64,000 nucleotides of DNA. Origin: Paenibacillus xylanexedens. Lineage in GTDB: Bacteria > Bacillota > Bacilli > Paenibacillales > Paenibacillaceae. The position numbers and the translations under genes are program-made. The stretch is from contig NZ_VEBF01000003.1 in the NCBI RefSeq assembly GCF_007676705.1, positions 1 through 64,000 of the forward strand, written 5' to 3'. Positions within the stretch are counted from its first letter, which is position 1. The number at the start of each line of letters is the position of its first letter. Below the pieces are notes generated by a model, which searched no databases, was not told the origin of the DNA, and saw nothing but the letters and a program-made list of their open reading frames with translations. Below, one piece after another: positions 59,936 through 64,000 of this stretch.

Positions 59936-60611
59936 AACCGTATTCCCCTCTCATCTGATCCCGTACAATCTGTCCACGTTCAATGGCGATTACCCGTTTA
60001 CGCATCGTGTTTACGATATCTTTGTTGTGGGTCGCCATAACAATGGTTGTCCCCCGGAAATTAATCTCATCCAGCAGTTGCATAATCCCCCATGACGTCT
60101 CCGGATCGAGGTTTCCTGTAGGCTCATCCGCGATTATAACCGATGGGTTATTGACGATAGCCCGTGCAATGGCAATACGTTGCTGTTCTCCACCCGAGAG
60201 CTGTGAAGGTTCGCGATTTGCCTTACTCCGCAGTCCCACCAAGTCGAGCACTTCCATCACCCGTTTTTTGATATGACGCTTCGGCGCTTCAATAACTTCC
60301 ATCGCAAATGCCACATTCTCAAATGCTGTCATCCGTGGCAGCAGACGAAAATCCTGGAACACAACGCCGATGTTACGACGCACATAAGGAATCTTTCTTG
60401 GCTTCAATTTACCAATATTAAATCCGTTAATGGATATTTGTCCTTTGGTCGGAACTTCTTCTCTGTACATCAATTTCATAAATGTCGATTTGCCTGCGCC
60501 GGACGGACCGACGATATAGACAAATTCATTGCGGTCGATCTTCACCGACACCCCTTGTAATGCGTGGGTCCCATTGGCGTAGGTCTTCCACACGTCCTGC
60601 ATTTCTATCAC
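59925..60611 (-). CDS. ftsE: Cell division ATP-binding protein FtsE
   Basis: The 228-residue ABC ATPase has Walker A IVGPSGAGKSTFMK near residue 34, signature QLSGGEQQRIAIARA, Walker B VIIADEPTGNLDP and the switch His ATHNKDI. The start is GTG with AGGA nine bases before; an ATG three codons in is another option. It is the first gene of the ftsE-ftsX-M23 run on the minus strand. Confidence 0.97.
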   Translation of the reverse strand: MIEMQDVWKTYANGTHALQGVSVKIDRNEFVYIVGPSGAGKSTFMKLMYREEVPTKGQISINGFNIGKLKPRKIPYVRRNIGVVFQDFRLLPRMTAFENVAFAMEVIEAPKRHIKKRVMEVLDLVGLRSKANREPSQLSGGEQQRIAIARAIVNNPSVIIADEPTGNLDPETSWGIMQLLDEINFRGTTIVMATHNKDIVNTMRKRVIAIERGQIVRDQMRGEYGYEF

Positions 60612-60865
60612 ATCATCACTTCCTGCTCACATAGTTAGCCATTATCATTTCGACACAATCCCGGCATTTCCTTTAAAAAGACCTGAATTTCATCAGGAAA
60701 AAATCCACGTCGTCCCTGTTTTGATGGTGAAGCATGGATTCATATGAAGTTTATTGTAACAAATTTGTTACCTATTGAGTACCCGAAAGTTTTCCTGCAT
60801 TGGATCATATATATAGAAAGTGTTACAAAGTCGGGAACAACTGAAGTATAAAGGAGCGTACGGTT
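60612..60865. other. Divergent gap between ftsE and the VanW gene
   Basis: This 254-bp region must hold promoters for both directions. A TATATATAG stretch near 60810 could form a -10 element for the plus-strand gene, but no well-spaced -35 is evident. Confidence 0.3.
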
Positions 60866-62299
60866 ATGAAAAAAATACATCTGACGGTCATTGTTCTATT
60901 CTCCATCCTCTTGATCGGCTCCGCGTCCTATGGATTGTTGTATATGTACGTGAATCAGCCTGCCCTGCCCAAAGACGTCCATGTTGGGGGCTGGGCGGTA
61001 GAAGGGAAGAACCGTAAGGAAGTTTTGCATGCAATCGATGAACGGATCCAAAAGCTGGAGGACTGGCCTGTCACCCTTGAAGTGACTGAACCTGACCCCA
61101 AGACCATGACGCATACCGCAGCCCAGGTGGGAGTAAGCTACAACGTTAACAGCTTTGAGTCCGCAATACAGCAGCTTGAGGAAGGTAACCTGTGGGAACG
61201 CGCTTATGCACGTTATCATTTTCCGAAAGAGTTCTCTCTGGATATGACCCACCACTTAGAACCACTCCAAGAACATCTCAGCCCTGCCTGGGAAAAAGAA
61301 ACCTTCGGTACACCTGCGAACGCCGTTCGCCGCATTACCGCAAGTGACCAAGTCCAGTATATCCCGGAAAAGGGTGTCCGCCGGATTGATTGGGATACGC
61401 TCACAAGTCTCATTCAGACGAAGCTGCACCGGGATTTCAGTGCACTGAACCCGGATGAGAAACCAGCTCCGCTGATAATCCAGGTACCACTGTATACGCT
61501 GAAACCTGAGGTAACCCTTGACTCTCTTCGCCAAGAAGGCATTGAACGGAAGATCATCCAGTTCTCCACGGGTCTTGGCAATAGCAGTGAAGGCCGGATA
61601 CATAATGTTAGCGCAGCCGCGGAAGCGATTAACGGCATGATTTTGCCTCCGGATGCCGTGTTCGATTATGAGAAGGTCGTCCGTAAAGCTGAAAAGGATT
61701 ATGGGTTTCGTGAGGCACCGGTCATTGTGAACGGAAGACTGACCCCCGGGATTGGGGGTGGAATCTGCCAGGTATCCAGTACAGTGTATAACGCAGCACT
61801 GTTGACGGGTCTCGATATTATTGAGCGTCGCAATCACTCCCTGCCCGTCAAATACTTGCCGAAAGGATTGGATGCCACCTTTGCCTCGGGAGCCATCAAT
61901 TTTCGCTTCAAAAACAATACAGGCAAGTCCTTGCTGATCCATGCCGAAGTCATAAACGGGAGTTTGGTCGTGAAATTTTTTGGGACATTCCCGGAAAGCG
62001 TCAGCTATGCCCTTGAATCTCGTACCATTGAAACATTAAGTGTTCCTGTAAAGTATGTGTCCAGTACGGTATTGCCTGATGGTGCCCAGCAGGTGCTGCA
62101 AGACGGACAGCCTGGATATATTGTCGAGACGGTAAGAACCAAGAGTGTAGACGGCAAAGTGGTCGAATCCAAAACGATCACACGGGATACGTACAAAGCT
62201 CAGAATCGTCTGATTGCCCGCTCTGGTCATAGCAGCCTGCCTGATCCACAAGGGCCTTCTGTGGTCGAGGACGGGGTTAGCGATACGAAACAGCCTTAG
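60866..62299 (+). CDS. Membrane-anchored VanW family protein with G5-like tail (YoaR-like)
   Basis: The 477-residue protein has an N-terminal anchor helix (~6-28), a peptidoglycan-binding-like (PG_binding_4/YoaR) region (~35-215), and the VanW domain (~220-370; FSTGLGNSSEGRIHNVSAAA, GGGICQVSSTVYNAAL, ERRNHSLPVKYLP). A G5-like domain (~385-440) follows. VanW proteins occur in vancomycin-resistance clusters and, as here, alone; their biochemical role is not known. GGAG lies eight to ten bases before the ATG. No vanA/B-type ligase or vanRS genes are beside it, so resistance is not implied. Confidence 0.92.
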   Translation: MKKIHLTVIVLFSILLIGSASYGLLYMYVNQPALPKDVHVGGWAVEGKNRKEVLHAIDERIQKLEDWPVTLEVTEPDPKTMTHTAAQVGVSYNVNSFESAIQQLEEGNLWERAYARYHFPKEFSLDMTHHLEPLQEHLSPAWEKETFGTPANAVRRITASDQVQYIPEKGVRRIDWDTLTSLIQTKLHRDFSALNPDEKPAPLIIQVPLYTLKPEVTLDSLRQEGIERKIIQFSTGLGNSSEGRIHNVSAAAEAINGMILPPDAVFDYEKVVRKAEKDYGFREAPVIVNGRLTPGIGGGICQVSSTVYNAALLTGLDIIERRNHSLPVKYLPKGLDATFASGAINFRFKNNTGKSLLIHAEVINGSLVVKFFGTFPESVSYALESRTIETLSVPVKYVSSTVLPDGAQQVLQDGQPGYIVETVRTKSVDGKVVESKTITRDTYKAQNRLIARSGHSSLPDPQGPSVVEDGVSDTKQP

Positions 62300-62344
62300 G
62301 CTCAATCCGTAATTCAGGCATTCAAGGATCAGCTGATCCTACGA

Positions 62345-62402
62345 AAACAAAAAGACACACTTCACGTCCCTTTTGAGGATACGCCAGAAGTGTGTCTTTC
62401 CA
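62345..62402. terminator. Bidirectional intrinsic terminator
   Basis: AAAGACACACTTC ... GAAGTGTGTCTTT is a perfect 13-bp stem around a 24-nt loop. On the minus strand it is followed by TTGTTTTCG, and on the plus strand by a weaker tail. It ends both converging units. Confidence 0.85.
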
Positions 62403-62480
62403 TGTTTTAAGATAGGTATTCGAGTTGTAATAAACTACGATTAGCCGCTATACGTAACTTACAGTTTTCTGCATAAAGGC

Positions 62481-64000
62481 TTAGTGACCGCCTGTGTATT
62501 CACCTTTTTCTTCGCCTACGACCATCTTCTCTTTTCCCATGAAGAAGGAAGCGACCAACGCGAGTGCAGCTGGAATCACAGCCCAGGCGAATAACTGCAC
62601 AATGGAAGAAGACAGTGCATGTGTGATGGTGTCAAGCACCTGAGGCGGAATTGCCTGTCTGAGTTCTGGTGAGAGCAACGCATGTGGATCGGTCAGATTC
62701 ACTCCCTGAGGCATACCGCCCGCTGAAGCACCGCCTGCTTCCGCAGCTGAACCAGCAAGGGCATCGTTCATTTTGCGCGTAAACACCTGGCTCTGTACGA
62801 TACCAAAGATCGTAATGCCCATCGTCATACCGAGGGACCGCAAAAAGTTAAGTGTGGAGCTTGCTGCTCCACGTCTTTGAGGTTCAAACGCGTTCATGGC
62901 TGCATTGCTAAGTACGGAGAACGAAGCACCGACACCAAGACCAACCATCACCATGTAGATACGTATCGTCCAAAGGGACGAATTCTCATCCAGCGTAGTC
63001 AGCAATCCAAGTCCAATGACAAGCAAAGCCAACGTAGGGATCATGATATTGCGATACTTGATTTTGGTCATCAACACTCCGCCCAAGGACGCCGTCACAA
63101 CAGACCCCAGCATCATGGGCAGAAGTACGAGACCGGAGTTGGTCGCTTTACCACCAAGTACTCCCTGTATGAAGATCGGAATGTACACGGATGCTGTAAT
63201 GAACGCCGCACCACTGAACATACCAATGACGTTACTGGACCAGTAGACACGGTTGCGGAACATGCCGAAGGAGATGATCGGTTCCTTGGCTCTCGTTTCT
63301 GCAAACAGGAACAGCAGCGCTAGTGCTACGAATCCGGCAAACAAGCCAAGAATCTGCCAGGAACCCCAGGCAAACGTTTTGCCGCCCAGTTCCAGACCGA
63401 AGATCAGACACACAACAGCACCGATCAGCGTTACCGCACCCAGCCAGTCGATCTGTTGAGATTGATGCTGATGGGATTCTTTATAGAAGAATGCAATAAA
63501 CACAAATGCAATCAAGCCGAGTGGCAGGTTGATATAAAATACCCATTCCCATGTCGCATACTGGGTAATGTAAGCACCGAGCAGGGGTCCAAATACGCTG
63601 GAGAGGCCGAAAACCGCTCCAAACAATCCACCCAATTTGCCGCGTGATTCTGGTGCAACAACATCAAACATAATCGTAAATGCAATCGGCACCAGGGCAC
63701 CTGCACCAATACCTTGAATCGCTCTGTATATCGTCAATTCCACAATAGACGTTGCCGTTCCGCATAGCGCCGAGCCAAGCATAAACACAATAATACCAAA
63801 TACAAAAAACTTCTTCCGGCCATACATATCCGATAGCTTACCGAAGATCGGCATTCCCGCCATCTCAGCCACCATGTACGCGGAGGTAACCCAGACGAAC
63901 TTGTCGAGCCCACCCAGTTTCCCGACAATATCCCCCATAGCTGTTGCCACGATGGTATTATCCATCGAGGCCATTAGTATGCTGAGCAGTAACCCTGCCA
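62481..64000 (-). CDS. DHA2-type MFS multidrug exporter (5' end outside window)
   Basis: Over 500 residues of a 14-helix major facilitator of the EmrB/QacA group are present. The frame stays open to the right edge, and the first helix (GLLLSILMASMDNTIVATAM) is already under way, so the true start lies outside. Motif A GKLSDMYGRKKFF, motif C-like GGLFGAVFGLSSVFGPLLGAY and WEWVFYINLPLGL are intact. It probably expels drugs or other lipophilic compounds by proton antiport. A methionine at 63974 is inside helix 1 and is not the start. Confidence 0.93.
   Translation of the reverse strand, partial: AGLLLSILMASMDNTIVATAMGDIVGKLGGLDKFVWVTSAYMVAEMAGMPIFGKLSDMYGRKKFFVFGIIVFMLGSALCGTATSIVELTIYRAIQGIGAGALVPIAFTIMFDVVAPESRGKLGGLFGAVFGLSSVFGPLLGAYITQYATWEWVFYINLPLGLIAFVFIAFFYKESHQHQSQQIDWLGAVTLIGAVVCLIFGLELGGKTFAWGSWQILGLFAGFVALALLFLFAETRAKEPIISFGMFRNRVYWSSNVIGMFSGAAFITASVYIPIFIQGVLGGKATNSGLVLLPMMLGSVVTASLGGVLMTKIKYRNIMIPTLALLVIGLGLLTTLDENSSLWTIRIYMVMVGLGVGASFSVLSNAAMNAFEPQRRGAASSTLNFLRSLGMTMGITIFGIVQSQVFTRKMNDALAGSAAEAGGASAGGMPQGVNLTDPHALLSPELRQAIPPQVLDTITHALSSSIVQLFAWAVIPAALALVASFFMGKEKMVVGEEKGEYTGGH

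Noticed and set aside
60866..62299. Vancomycin resistance locus around vanW
   Set aside because: Only a VanW-domain protein is present. No vanHAX, vanRS or D-Ala-D-Lac ligase gene is nearby, and stand-alone VanW proteins are common in Bacilli.

Overview
The window is chromosomal DNA from a Gram-positive, low-to-mid GC Firmicute, most likely Paenibacillus. The evidence is the start of a 16S rRNA gene at the left edge, the pcrB-pcrA-ligA order, the ftsE-ftsX-(M23 hydrolase)-ctpB-minJ cluster, secreted proteins with copper-amine-oxidase-like stalk domains, frequent TTG/GTG starts and strong GGAGG ribosome binding sites. Most genes lie on the minus strand.

Layout. (1) 1-2466: 5' end of a 16S rRNA gene with leader and promoter, then a plus-strand membrane cytochrome b/sulfite-oxidase-type molybdoprotein fusion. 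(2) 2501-8557: pcrB, pcrA and a divergent ligA, separated by unusually long gaps filled with an imperfect palindromic repeat family. (3) 8596-9471: a secreted GDPD-like protein. (4) 9605-29538: a ~20 kb surface-glycan locus. It holds an initiating sugar-phosphate transferase, several GT2 enzymes, rmlACBD for dTDP-rhamnose, a GacI/GacJ-like undecaprenyl-P-sugar pair with a small flippase candidate and GT-C proteins, an IS630 scar, and an ABC-exporter operon (wzm, wzt, a coiled-coil methyltransferase, a double GT2). A divergent WaaL/WsaB-like ligase with C-terminal helical repeats follows. The layout resembles S-layer glycoprotein (slg) loci. (5) 29640-41000: galU, a SWIM/SNF2 helicase, a long U32 peptidase-family protein, two secreted stalk-domain proteins (one an HtrA protease) and a small membrane protein. 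(6) 41444-47109: uvrB and uvrA, separated by a GC-rich 72-bp minisatellite and perfect hairpins. (7) 47279-48902: motAB. (8) 49009-54457: an ABC exporter (ATPase plus two permeases) divergent from a NarL-type two-component system, similar in make-up to LnrJK/LnrLMN. (9) 54548-60611: minJ, ctpB, an M23 hydrolase, ftsX, ftsE. (10) 60866-64000: a VanW protein and a truncated DHA2-type MFS exporter.

The most interesting region is the glycan locus. One short beta-rich module recurs in three different proteins of the exporter operon: the extracytoplasmic part of the Wzm permease, the N-terminus of the double glycosyltransferase, and the middle of the coiled-coil methyltransferase. I infer that it recognises the growing or capped glycan and couples synthesis, chain termination and export. 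The second notable signal is the family of ~150-bp imperfect palindromes, with compensatory stem changes, in the pcrB-pcrA-ligA gaps and elsewhere. All functions are read from sequence motifs by eye; no database search was run.
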